In this document: positions 42,192-49,703 of the stretch, piece by piece
How the letters are laid out: each line of letters opens with the position of its first letter
Numbering within the stretch: the stretch's first letter is position 1
Assembly: GCA_021770245.1 (NCBI GenBank)
Contig: JAETRI010000009.1
Coordinates: 1 to 64,000 of the forward strand
Origin: Lachnospiraceae bacterium
GTDB lineage: Bacteria > Bacillota > Clostridia > Lachnospirales > Lachnospiraceae
Length of the DNA: 64,000 bases
Direction: 5' to 3'
The notes under the pieces: model-generated
Databases searched by the model: none
What the model was told of the DNA's origin: nothing
What the model saw: only the letters and a program-made list of their open reading frames with translations
Position numbers and translations under genes: made by a program

Positions 42192-42845
42192 ATGATAAAA
42201 ATATTGATTGTGGACGACGAAAAGCCGATATGTGATCTGATTGAGATGAACCTGTCCGCCGCGGGATACCATTGTACCGCAGTGATGGACGGGCTGGAGG
42301 CGCTGGATCTGATCGAACAGCAGAGCTTTGACCTGATTCTCCTGGACATCATGCTGCCCGGCGCGGACGGCTATGATATTATGGAGTATATCAGGCCGCT
42401 TCAGATTCCCGTGATTTTCATTACGGCCAGGCATGAGGTGCGCGACCGAGTGAAAGGGCTCCGGCTCGGGGCGGACGATTATCTGGTGAAGCCCTTTGAT
42501 ATCGTGGAACTTGCGGCCAGGGTGGAGGCGGTACTCCGGCGGTATAATAAAACGGAACAGATTCTGGAGGCCGGGGACGTAGTGGTGGACGTGGAAGCCC
42601 GCCGGGTGACCAAGGCGGGACGCCCGGTGGTGCTCACGAATAAGGAGTTCGGGCTGCTGGTCTTGTTTCTGAGAAACAGAAACGTCGCGCTTTTCCGTGA
42701 GACAATCTATGAAAAGGTATGGGAAGGGGAGTACGACGGGGACAGCCGTACCCTGGATCTGCATGTACAGCGCCTGCGGAGGAAGCTGGGCTGGGAACAC
42801 TGTCTGGTGGCCGTCTATAAGGTGGGATACCGCCTGGAGATTTGA
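42192..42845 (+). CDS. OmpR/PhoB-family response regulator
   Basis: 217 residues. The receiver domain (1-115) has the acidic pair DDE near residue 8, phospho-acceptor Asp in LILLDIMLPGADGYD (about 52) and the conserved Lys in VKPFD. The winged-helix DNA-binding domain (about 125-217) has LTNKEFGLLVLFLRN and RTLDLHVQRLRRKLG. It is followed about 100 bp later by its sensor kinase. The intron ends 28 bp upstream, so expression depends on read-through of, or splicing from, intron RNA or on a promoter in the intron. It is a likely binder of the 11-bp boxes at 45192. Confidence 0.94.
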   Translation: MIKILIVDDEKPICDLIEMNLSAAGYHCTAVMDGLEALDLIEQQSFDLILLDIMLPGADGYDIMEYIRPLQIPVIFITARHEVRDRVKGLRLGADDYLVKPFDIVELAARVEAVLRRYNKTEQILEAGDVVVDVEARRVTKAGRPVVLTNKEFGLLVLFLRNRNVALFRETIYEKVWEGEYDGDSRTLDLHVQRLRRKLGWEHCLVAVYKVGYRLEI

Positions 42846-42918
42846 AGACGGCAGACCGAAAATTGCAGTCTTCCTGATTGGGGTACGCGCCAAGGGGCGC
42901 GGATAGGAGCAATGAGGT

Positions 42919-42948
42919 GCCGCCTGCGGCGGCGGGAGGGAGGGGAAT
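42919..42948 (+). promoter_or_regulatory. Hairpin-15 leader module of the sensor kinase gene
   Basis: GCCGCC (42919-42924), TGC, GGCGGC (42928-42933), then 15 nt GGGAGGGAGGGGAAT and TTG 42949. The fixed spacing supports the TTG start. Confidence 0.72.
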
Positions 42949-44352
42949 TTGAAATTCTCCACAAAACTGTTATTATGCACCATGATGCTCATGGCGGCGG
43001 TTCTGGGCCTTTCCGGGTTTTACTTTGTCAATTATGTATTTGAATCCTCCCTGGAACGGGAGATTCAGCAGGCTTTGGACGAAAGCAGCATCCTGCGGTT
43101 CGCTTTTGAGACCGCAGCCCTGAACGTACCGGTCAAATACGATGTGCTGCCGGACGGCAGCGTGTTCCAGATTGCGTCCAACATGGAGACGGGAAGCCAG
43201 GGGGCCGGGAGGCTTTTGCGTATTACGGACGAAGACGGGAACGTGCTCTATGCCAGCGAAGGGTTTGAGGCGGACGGAAGACTTCTGGGGCAGACGGAGG
43301 AGGGGAGGAAGACCTACCGGGTGATCGAAACGGGGAAGGATTTTTTCATCCATACGTCCAGTACGGTTAACGCCCTGGATCGGCTCCTGTATTTGGAAAC
43401 GTTAAAGGACGTATCGGAGGTATTCCGGGAAAGGGGCCTGGGATTTTCGGTTTACAGACAGCTGACGATTCTCATGCTGCTTTTGGGTACGGTGATCATG
43501 CATTTCATTTCCTCCTGGCTGACCAGGCCGGTACGCCTTTTAACCAGGGCCACAAAACGGATGGCTGCCGGAGATTATTCTTACCGTGCCAGAAAGGTCA
43601 GCCGGGACGAACTCGGGGCACTGACCGGGGATTTCAACCGGATGGCGGCGGCTTTGGAAGAGAACATCGAAAGGCTGGAAGAGGAAATCCAGGCCAGGGA
43701 GGATTTCGTAGGCGCTTTTGCCCACGAACTGAAGACTCCTTTGACCTCCATCATCGGTTATGCGGACATGCTCCGATCCCGGAAATTGGACGAAGAAAAG
43801 AGCTTTCTTTCGGCAAATTATATCTATACGGAGGGCAAAAGGCTGGAAGCCATGTCCATACGGCTTTTGGACATCATCGTTACGAGGCGGGGGAAGGCGG
43901 AGCTTGCTGCAGTACCGGTGAAAGCCCTGTTTGGCTATCTTAAGGATATGTTTGCCGTTCGGGAGGATATGGAATATCAATTTACTTATGAAGAAGGGAC
44001 GGTACAGGCGGAGGCCGGGCTGATCGAGACCGTGTTGGTGAACCTGCTGGACAATGCCTGCAAGGCTTCCGAACCGGGAAGCAGGATTGAGGTGGAAGGC
44101 AGAAAGACGGAAGAAGGATATCGCTTCACGGTTCGCGACTATGGGATTGGCATCCCGGAGAAAGAGCAGGCGCGGATCACGCAGGCCTTTTATATGGTGG
44201 ATAAATCCCGCTCCAGGAGCAGGAACGGGGCGGGCCTAGGCTTGGCCCTGTGCACGGAGATCCTGGCTCTGCACGCAAGCAGGCTGGAAATTGAGAGCGC
44301 GCCGGGAGAGGGGAGCCGGATCGGTTTTCTCCTTCCGGAGGCAGCGGAATGA
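42949..44352 (+). CDS. Membrane sensor histidine kinase
   Basis: 467 residues from TTG 42949. Membrane segments at about 7-27 and 167-187 enclose an extracytoplasmic sensor domain of about 140 residues. A HAMP linker (about 188-240), the HisKA box with phospho-His in FAHELKTPLTSIIGY (about 259) and HATPase boxes LLDNACKAS, DYGIGIPE and GAGLGLALC complete the kinase. It pairs with the regulator just upstream. The nearby wall hydrolase and secreted proteins suggest it senses an envelope signal. Confidence 0.94.
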   Translation: MKFSTKLLLCTMMLMAAVLGLSGFYFVNYVFESSLEREIQQALDESSILRFAFETAALNVPVKYDVLPDGSVFQIASNMETGSQGAGRLLRITDEDGNVLYASEGFEADGRLLGQTEEGRKTYRVIETGKDFFIHTSSTVNALDRLLYLETLKDVSEVFRERGLGFSVYRQLTILMLLLGTVIMHFISSWLTRPVRLLTRATKRMAAGDYSYRARKVSRDELGALTGDFNRMAAALEENIERLEEEIQAREDFVGAFAHELKTPLTSIIGYADMLRSRKLDEEKSFLSANYIYTEGKRLEAMSIRLLDIIVTRRGKAELAAVPVKALFGYLKDMFAVREDMEYQFTYEEGTVQAEAGLIETVLVNLLDNACKASEPGSRIEVEGRKTEEGYRFTVRDYGIGIPEKEQARITQAFYMVDKSRSRSRNGAGLGLALCTEILALHASRLEIESAPGEGSRIGFLLPEAAE

Positions 44353-44362
44353 AAGGGTTCAT

Positions 44363-45169
44363 ATGAAAAAAGGTGGAGCAGGAAGATTCCTTCTGTCGGC
44401 GGCAGCCCTTATGATTACGGCTCTGTCCATATGGGGGCCGGAGGCTTTGGCCGAATATAAAGATCGGGCGGTGCTCAATCAGATTCATACACAAGAGGCG
44501 CCCGCGGAAGGGGAAGGATACCGATACCGCTTGGGGATGGCGGAAAAACTGCATATTCTCTCCAAATGCCTGGAAGGCCAGCATCCTGCGGAAGGCAGGA
44601 CGGAGCGGGGCGAAGTACCCGAGGATTATCAGGAGGGGACCTATGCTTTCATCATCAATCACAGGGGACCTTCGGGAAAGGAGATCACGCAGGAGCAGAT
44701 CTATACGGTCTGTGAGGACGGGATGGCCCGGTTGAAGGAGCTGGGAATTCTGCCCGGGGAAGTGCGGGAAATAGAAAAAGAGGACTATGATGCCGTTCTC
44801 TATTCCGCCATAGACGTGCCGGACCCGCAGAACAACGTGGCGGTATGGAAAATCAGCCTGACCGCCAGCCAGGCGAACGCCGACCGGAGAAACCGGCTGA
44901 TCGATGCATATATCGACGCGGACGACGGCAGGATCTATGAATTCTATGCCCGTACCTCTTTAAGCTGGGAAGAAATTGATCCGGATGAAATCATGAGACA
45001 GTGGAGCGCTTATATGGGGCTGGGAGAAGCGCAGCCCTATGAGTCGGACAATCCGCTGATGGAGAATACCCCCTGCTATAAGAGGTACAGCGTTCCGGGG
45101 GCAGAGCGGACGATCGTGACCGTAGGCTTTTATGAGGGGATCAACGAACTGTTTTTAAAGATTTCCTGA
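44363..45169 (+). CDS. Secreted protein encoded with the two-component system
   Basis: 268 residues from the ATG at 44363, 10 bp after the kinase stop. An N-terminal hydrophobic segment (FLLSAAALMITALSIWG) serves as signal peptide or anchor, with no lipobox Cys. The rest is an acidic mixed alpha/beta domain with AVWKISLTASQ and YIDADDGRIYEFYARTS, the latter like PepSY/YpeB-type folds. I cannot name the family. Its position suggests an accessory that modulates the kinase, as YycH-like proteins do elsewhere; this is inference. Confidence 0.75.
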   Translation: MKKGGAGRFLLSAAALMITALSIWGPEALAEYKDRAVLNQIHTQEAPAEGEGYRYRLGMAEKLHILSKCLEGQHPAEGRTERGEVPEDYQEGTYAFIINHRGPSGKEITQEQIYTVCEDGMARLKELGILPGEVREIEKEDYDAVLYSAIDVPDPQNNVAVWKISLTASQANADRRNRLIDAYIDADDGRIYEFYARTSLSWEEIDPDEIMRQWSAYMGLGEAQPYESDNPLMENTPCYKRYSVPGAERTIVTVGFYEGINELFLKIS

Positions 45170-45191
45170 ACCGGATTCCGGTGGAAAACGG

Positions 45192-45269
45192 ATGATGCAA
45201 CTATGATACAAAAATGATGAGAATATGATACAAAAATGATGAGAATATGATGCAGGCCCCGGCTAGACT
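45192..45269 (+). promoter_or_regulatory. Six ATGATR boxes at 11-bp period with a -10: probable response-regulator operator and promoter
   Basis: ATGATG or ATGATA starts at 45192, 45203, 45214, 45225, 45236 and 45247, exactly 11 bp apart, with A/T-rich 5-bp spacers. A -10-like TAGACT lies at 45264-45269, and the -35 region is replaced by the last boxes. OmpR/PhoB-type activators bind such 11-bp direct repeats on one DNA face. The regulator is encoded 2.4 kb upstream; the target would be the amidase-deacetylase gene. Confidence 0.7.
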
Positions 45270-45278
45270 GTGTATGTA

Positions 45279-45312
45279 GGTTGAAAAATGGCTGAACAGC
45301 CGTTTTTCAACC
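45279..45312 (+). terminator. Terminator-like hairpin, family C, copy 4, in the amidase leader
   Basis: GGTTGAAAAATGGCT (45279-45293) pairs with AGCCGTTTTTCAACC (45298-45312), one G-U. It lies between the boxed promoter and the amidase start, so it could attenuate that transcript. Confidence 0.65.
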
Positions 45313-45376
45313 GGGAATCTGTGCTGGGTAACACGGAAGTGCTGCCTTATGCACGAAAGTTCCCTTTGAATTGAAT

Positions 45377-45407
45377 GCCGTCTTGCGACGGCAGAATGGC
45401 GGTTAGA
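45377..45407 (+). promoter_or_regulatory. Hairpin-15 leader module of the amidase-deacetylase gene, with compensatory stem changes
   Basis: GCCGTC (45377-45382), TTGC, GACGGC (45387-45392), then 15 nt AGAATGGCGGTTAGA and TTG 45408. Both arms differ from the usual GCCGCC/GGCGGC but still pair, which is evidence of an RNA structure. The Shine-Dalgarno part is weak here. Confidence 0.6.
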
Positions 45408-46943
45408 TTGAAAATCGGCAGCGGTAGAACGGGAGTCGGAATGTACACAGGATTGGCTTATTCGGGCAGCAGGAGAAGGCACAGAAGCAGGGAGTTAAGA
45501 AAGGTAAGACTGGGGGCCATATTGGCGATAGAGGGCTGGCTCCTTTTATTTTTCATGATACAGGTGCTGAAAATAGGGGGAATCGGCCTGTCGGCGGTAC
45601 ATAGGGAGCAGTCCGCCGGGCGCTTTGGAGGAGCGCAGGGACAGGGCATGGAGAGAGGGCTTTTGCAGGAGAAATTCTTCTCCCCCGAGAAGTTCCTTTT
45701 CGGGGAGAACGTATCTTTCCGCAAAAAAGGGCTGCTGCGGGAGGAGACTGCGCCGGATCTGTATGAAACTTTATTCGGGATGCACGAGATTCCGCTCATT
45801 GCCTTGGACGCGGGCCACGGAGGGACGGATGCAGGCTGCTGCGCGGAGGGGATCGAGGAAAAAGAGATTAACCTGCAGATCGCAAAGCGGGTATCGGAAA
45901 AATTGGCCGGAATGGGTTACCAGGTTCTCATGATCCGGGAGGCGGACGATTCTTTCGGCCCGGAGGACCGGGTGAGGCTGGCTAACTTCCGAAGGGCGGA
46001 CGCATACATAAGCATCCATCAGAATTTCTACGAGGAAGACACGGCGGTAAGCGGTATGGAGACCTGGTTTTATGGGGCGGATGCTTCCCGGGACAGCAGG
46101 CGGCTGGCACAGCTGATTCATCGGGAAACCGCGGTGCAGACGGGGGCCGCAGTGCGGGAACTGCGGGACGATGCGGATTTTTGCGTGACGGGGAAGACGT
46201 CCATGCCGGCCTGCCTGATCGAAACGGGATTTTTATCCAATCCGCAGGAACGGGGACTGCTCGCCACGCCGGAATATCAGGAGAAGATTGCCGACGGGAT
46301 AGCGGAGGGGATCCGGCTCTATTTTCAGCCCAAGACCATGTATCTCACCTTTGACGACGGCCCTTCGGCGGAGAATACCGGAAGGGTGCTGGATATCCTG
46401 AAGGAGCGCGGGATCAAGGCCACTTTTTTCCTGGTGGGAGAAAATGTGGAGAAAAATCCGCAGATGGCGCGGCGGATTGCCGAAGAAGGCCACACCATAG
46501 GGATCCACTGTTACCATCATGACTATGAGGAAATCTACGAGAGCGTAGACAGCTATCTGGAGGATTTTGAAAAGGCGTATCAGGCAGTGTACGCTGCCAC
46601 GGGAGTGGAAGCGAGGCTGTTCCGTTTCCCGGGAGGGAGCGTCAATGCCCATAATAAGGGTGTATACGAAGACATTATAGAGGCGATGACGGAGAGGGGA
46701 TTTATTTATTACGACTGGAATGCCAGCCTGGAGGACGCCTTTGGGAGGGCGGAACCGGAGGAACTGATCGTCAACGCGAGGGAGAGCACACTGGGGAGGC
46801 AGCGGGTGGTTCTGCTGGCCCATGATATCGTTTATAATACAGGGATGTGCCTGGAAGGGCTGCTGGATGCGCTGCCGGAATACCGGATGGAACCGCTGAC
46901 GGAGGAAACGGAACCGATCCGGTTTGCCACGGGAAAATCCTGA
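45408..46943 (+). CDS. N-acetylmuramoyl-L-alanine amidase fused to polysaccharide deacetylase
   Basis: 511 residues from TTG 45408, set by the leader spacing; ATG 45441 with GGAG upstream is a good alternative. A basic N-terminus and one membrane segment (about 40-60) anchor it. The Amidase_3 domain (about 130-305) has zinc ligands in LDAGHGG, EEKEIN and SIHQN and catalytic Glu in IETGFLSN. The NodB-type deacetylase (about 310-490) has LTFDDGPS, the His pair region HCYHHD and FRFPGGS. Both activities act on peptidoglycan: one cuts stem peptides, the other deacetylates glycans. The promoter has the 11-bp boxes, so two-component control is likely. Confidence 0.92.
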   Translation: MKIGSGRTGVGMYTGLAYSGSRRRHRSRELRKVRLGAILAIEGWLLLFFMIQVLKIGGIGLSAVHREQSAGRFGGAQGQGMERGLLQEKFFSPEKFLFGENVSFRKKGLLREETAPDLYETLFGMHEIPLIALDAGHGGTDAGCCAEGIEEKEINLQIAKRVSEKLAGMGYQVLMIREADDSFGPEDRVRLANFRRADAYISIHQNFYEEDTAVSGMETWFYGADASRDSRRLAQLIHRETAVQTGAAVRELRDDADFCVTGKTSMPACLIETGFLSNPQERGLLATPEYQEKIADGIAEGIRLYFQPKTMYLTFDDGPSAENTGRVLDILKERGIKATFFLVGENVEKNPQMARRIAEEGHTIGIHCYHHDYEEIYESVDSYLEDFEKAYQAVYAATGVEARLFRFPGGSVNAHNKGVYEDIIEAMTERGFIYYDWNASLEDAFGRAEPEELIVNARESTLGRQRVVLLAHDIVYNTGMCLEGLLDALPEYRMEPLTEETEPIRFATGKS

Positions 46944-46966
46944 CTAAAATTCCATGGCAGTTGAAA

Positions 46967-47005
46967 CGCCCCGCAGGCTCCCGGACACCGGGGAGCGGAA
47001 GCCTG
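46967..47005. repeat. Degenerate palindrome, family B, copy 2
   Basis: CCCCGCAGGCTCCCGGACACC matches the left arm of 31898-31923, and AGCCTGC closes a shorter hairpin. It lies between convergent genes and may serve as a bidirectional terminator. Confidence 0.55.
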
Positions 47006-47031
47006 CTTTGTAATTTAACGTCCTTCGGCCG

Positions 47032-47913
47032 TTATAGATATTCCCGATAGGCGTCCTCCGGGGCGTCCAGGAAGCAAAGGCCCACGATTCCGCGGCCGGT
47101 GTGGGCGCCGATGGCACAGCCTACGGTGGAAATGCAGATATCCGCGGGGTGCAGCTGCTCCCGGATCAGATTCAAGGTAAAATGCAGCGCCTCTTCGTCC
47201 TCGCCGTGGCAGACGGAAAGAAGCTGGGACTGCGGATCCGCGCCGTGTTCTTTGGCATAATCCACCAGGGCCTTGAGGGATTTCTTGTGTCCGCGGACGG
47301 TTTTGAGCACCTGGAGGGAACCCTTCTTATCCACGATCAGCACGGGCTTCATATCCAGGGCTTCGCCCAGAGTACCCTTCCATTTGGAGAGCCTCCCGCC
47401 CTTGATCAGGTAGGCCAGCGTGCGCACCGTAAAGACATGGCGGATATGCGTGCGGTAGAATTCCGCCGCTTCCAGCAGGGTTTCCTTGGGAGCGCCGTGT
47501 TCCTGGAGGGTTAAGAGCTTCCGCACCAGAAGGCCGAAGCCCGCGGAGGCGCAGAGGGAATCCACAATGGTGAGATCGAAATCCGGATAGTCCTCCAGAA
47601 TGGTGGCTTTGGCTAAGTTGGCGGCATTAAAGGTACCTGCAATACCGGTGGAGAAGCACAGGTAGATCACGCTGTCTCCGTTTTTGGCATAGGGGAGAAA
47701 GGCCTCCTCAAACATGGCAGGGTTGATATGATAGGTTTTCACATCCCGGGAGGTATCGTCCAGGATTTGATAGAATTCTTTGGTATGGATGGTCTTTCCA
47801 TCCAGGTAGTCTACCTCGTCGATCACCACGGGGGTGGGGATGACGTGGAGATTGTAACGTTGGATCACTTCCTCCGGAAGGTCGGAAGCGGAATCGGTAA
47901 TGATTTTCAGCAT
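47032..47913 (-). CDS. DegV family fatty-acid-binding protein
   Basis: 293 residues, the usual length. The DegV signature begins IITDSASDLPEE. The phospho/fatty-acid pocket motifs SSGTAGT-like CFSTGIAGTFNAA and LIKGGRLSK are present, with the C-terminal AIGAHTGRGIVGL loop. DegV/FakB proteins hold a fatty acid for phosphorylation by FakA, feeding exogenous fatty acids to phospholipid synthesis. GAGGAG lies before the ATG at 47913. It is transcribed convergently to the amidase gene and just downstream of pncB. Confidence 0.94.
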   Translation of the reverse strand: MLKIITDSASDLPEEVIQRYNLHVIPTPVVIDEVDYLDGKTIHTKEFYQILDDTSRDVKTYHINPAMFEEAFLPYAKNGDSVIYLCFSTGIAGTFNAANLAKATILEDYPDFDLTIVDSLCASAGFGLLVRKLLTLQEHGAPKETLLEAAEFYRTHIRHVFTVRTLAYLIKGGRLSKWKGTLGEALDMKPVLIVDKKGSLQVLKTVRGHKKSLKALVDYAKEHGADPQSQLLSVCHGEDEEALHFTLNLIREQLHPADICISTVGCAIGAHTGRGIVGLCFLDAPEDAYREYL

Positions 47914-47978
47914 AGCTCCTCACATTCTGCCGTAATGACGGCTTCCCAATCAAACTGATCCGTATGGGAGACAGCGTT

Positions 47979-49430
47979 TCAGCCGCCCATTTTATCCAGA
48001 AGGTGTATTTTAATATCGTAGAGTTTTTGGGAGAGGTCCACGTAGACCTGGTGGGGGTTCACGAGGCGCTTCGTCTCATCCCACAGGGTATCCAGCTCCC
48101 TTTTGCAGTATTCCCGGATCTCCATGACCGGAGGAGAATCGTAGACCCGCCTGCCGTCCAGAAACACGGGAACCATCAGCTCCCGCATGGTATAGGTCCC
48201 CGCTTCCAGGCGGGTTTTCTTCCAGGGCTCCAGAGGGTCGAAAAGCAGCAGAGGCTGATCGGGTGAGAAGGTTTCGTCCGCCAGGGCGATCAGATCGGCC
48301 TTGATCTTGCCCGTATCCTTCTCATAGATCCGGTGGATAACCTTATTGCCCGGATTCGTGACCTTCTCCGTATTTTCGGAAAGCTTGATTTTGGGGATGA
48401 AATTACCCTGCTCATCCATGATAGCGGCCAGTTTGTACACGCCGCCGAAGGAAGGCCAGTTTTTGGAGGTGATCATATGGGTACCGACCCCCCAGGAGGT
48501 GACTTTGCAGCCCTGTGCCTTGAGACTGTCGATCAGGTATTCGTCCAGATCGTTGGATGCGGAGATGACCGCATCCGGGAAACCGGCTTCATCCAGCATC
48601 ACCCGCGCCTTTTTGGACAGATAGGCCAGGTCACCGCTGTCCAGGCGGATGCCGTAAAAGGTCAAAGGCACCCCTGCCGCCCGCATCTCGGTAAAAACGC
48701 GGATGGCGTTGGGAACGCCGGATTTCAGAGTGTCATAGGTATCCACCAGGAGAATACACGCGCTCGGGTACATATCCGCATAGGTTTTGAAGGCGGTGTA
48801 TTCATCGGGAAAACTCATGATCCAGCTATGGGCATGGGTCCCTTTTACGGGAACATCAAAGAGCTGGCCGGCCAGTACGTTGCTGGTTCCCACGCATCCG
48901 CCGATCATGGCAGCCCGGGCGCCGTAGATTCCGGCATCCGGTCCCTGCGCCCGGCGCAGACCGAATTCCATGATGCCGTCTCCCCTGGCCGCATAGCAGA
49001 CCCGGGAGGTCTTGGTGGCGATGAGGCTTTGATGGTTGAGTATGTTTAGGATAGCCGTTTCCACGAGCTGGGCCTCCATGATGGGAGCAATAACCTTAAT
49101 CATGGGTTCCCGGGGGAACATCACGCTGCCCTCCGGGATGGCATAGACGCTGCCGGAGAACCGGAAGTTTTTCAAATAATTCAGAAAAGCATCCTCAAAG
49201 ATGCCAAGTCCCTTCAGGTAGGAAAGCTCGTCCTCCTCGAAGTGCAGATTTTCAATGTATTCTATGACCTGCTGCAGGCCCGCGCAGATGGCATAGCCGG
49301 ATTCCATGGGGTTGCTGCGGTAAAAGGCATCAAAGATCACGGTCTGGTTACGGTCCATGTTCTTAAAATAGCCCTGCATCATGGTGAGCTCATACAGGTC
49401 GGTCATGAGGGTAAGGTTCCGTGTTTTCAT
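47979..49430 (-). CDS. pncB: Nicotinate phosphoribosyltransferase
   Basis: 483 residues, standard for the Gram-positive enzyme. It makes nicotinate mononucleotide from nicotinate and PRPP with ATP, in NAD salvage. Marks are the N-terminal LMTDLYELTMMQGYF, the active-site regions EFGLRRAQGPDAG and GTHAHSWIMSF, and FYGIRLDSGDLAYLS. GGAGGAAT precedes the ATG at 49430. A 65-bp gap separates it from the degV gene, which probably shares its transcript. A family A palindrome lies upstream. Confidence 0.96.
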   Translation of the reverse strand: MKTRNLTLMTDLYELTMMQGYFKNMDRNQTVIFDAFYRSNPMESGYAICAGLQQVIEYIENLHFEEDELSYLKGLGIFEDAFLNYLKNFRFSGSVYAIPEGSVMFPREPMIKVIAPIMEAQLVETAILNILNHQSLIATKTSRVCYAARGDGIMEFGLRRAQGPDAGIYGARAAMIGGCVGTSNVLAGQLFDVPVKGTHAHSWIMSFPDEYTAFKTYADMYPSACILLVDTYDTLKSGVPNAIRVFTEMRAAGVPLTFYGIRLDSGDLAYLSKKARVMLDEAGFPDAVISASNDLDEYLIDSLKAQGCKVTSWGVGTHMITSKNWPSFGGVYKLAAIMDEQGNFIPKIKLSENTEKVTNPGNKVIHRIYEKDTGKIKADLIALADETFSPDQPLLLFDPLEPWKKTRLEAGTYTMRELMVPVFLDGRRVYDSPPVMEIREYCKRELDTLWDETKRLVNPHQVYVDLSQKLYDIKIHLLDKMGG

Positions 49431-49551
49431 GGAGATTCCTCCGCTTTCATATGGGATGTGGCGGCTTGCTGGAATGCCCAGGAGAGCCGTCGGATATCAT
49501 CCCTATCATACGCCTGATTCGGACGGAAAGCAAGAAAAATCAAGAAGCCGG

Positions 49552-49686
49552 CAAACGCATGAACGGTCCTGCGCCCGTCTCCCTCTCCCGGACGGCCCTG
49601 AGACGCATGGTGATCCATCGGGGACCATCACGCGCCGCGGGGCAGGGGTGCCGCAGGGGCCGCAGGATTGTTCATGCGTTTGTCCT
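49552..49686. repeat. Palindromic intergenic repeat, family A, copy 6
   Basis: Outer arms CAAACGCATGAAC (49552-49564) and GTTCATGCGTTTG (49669-49681), with imperfect GC-rich inner arms. The right end GTTCATGCGTTTGTCCTG matches the family end. It lies between the start of pncB and the end of the CLC gene. Confidence 0.75.
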
Positions 49687-49703
49687 GATTGGAGGCGCCG
49701 GGT

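Noticed and set aside
45192..45252. CRISPR or simple microsatellite reading of the ATGATR repeats
   Set aside because: The 11-bp phase with alternating spacers and a -10 nearby fits a regulator site better; a microsatellite origin cannot be fully excluded.
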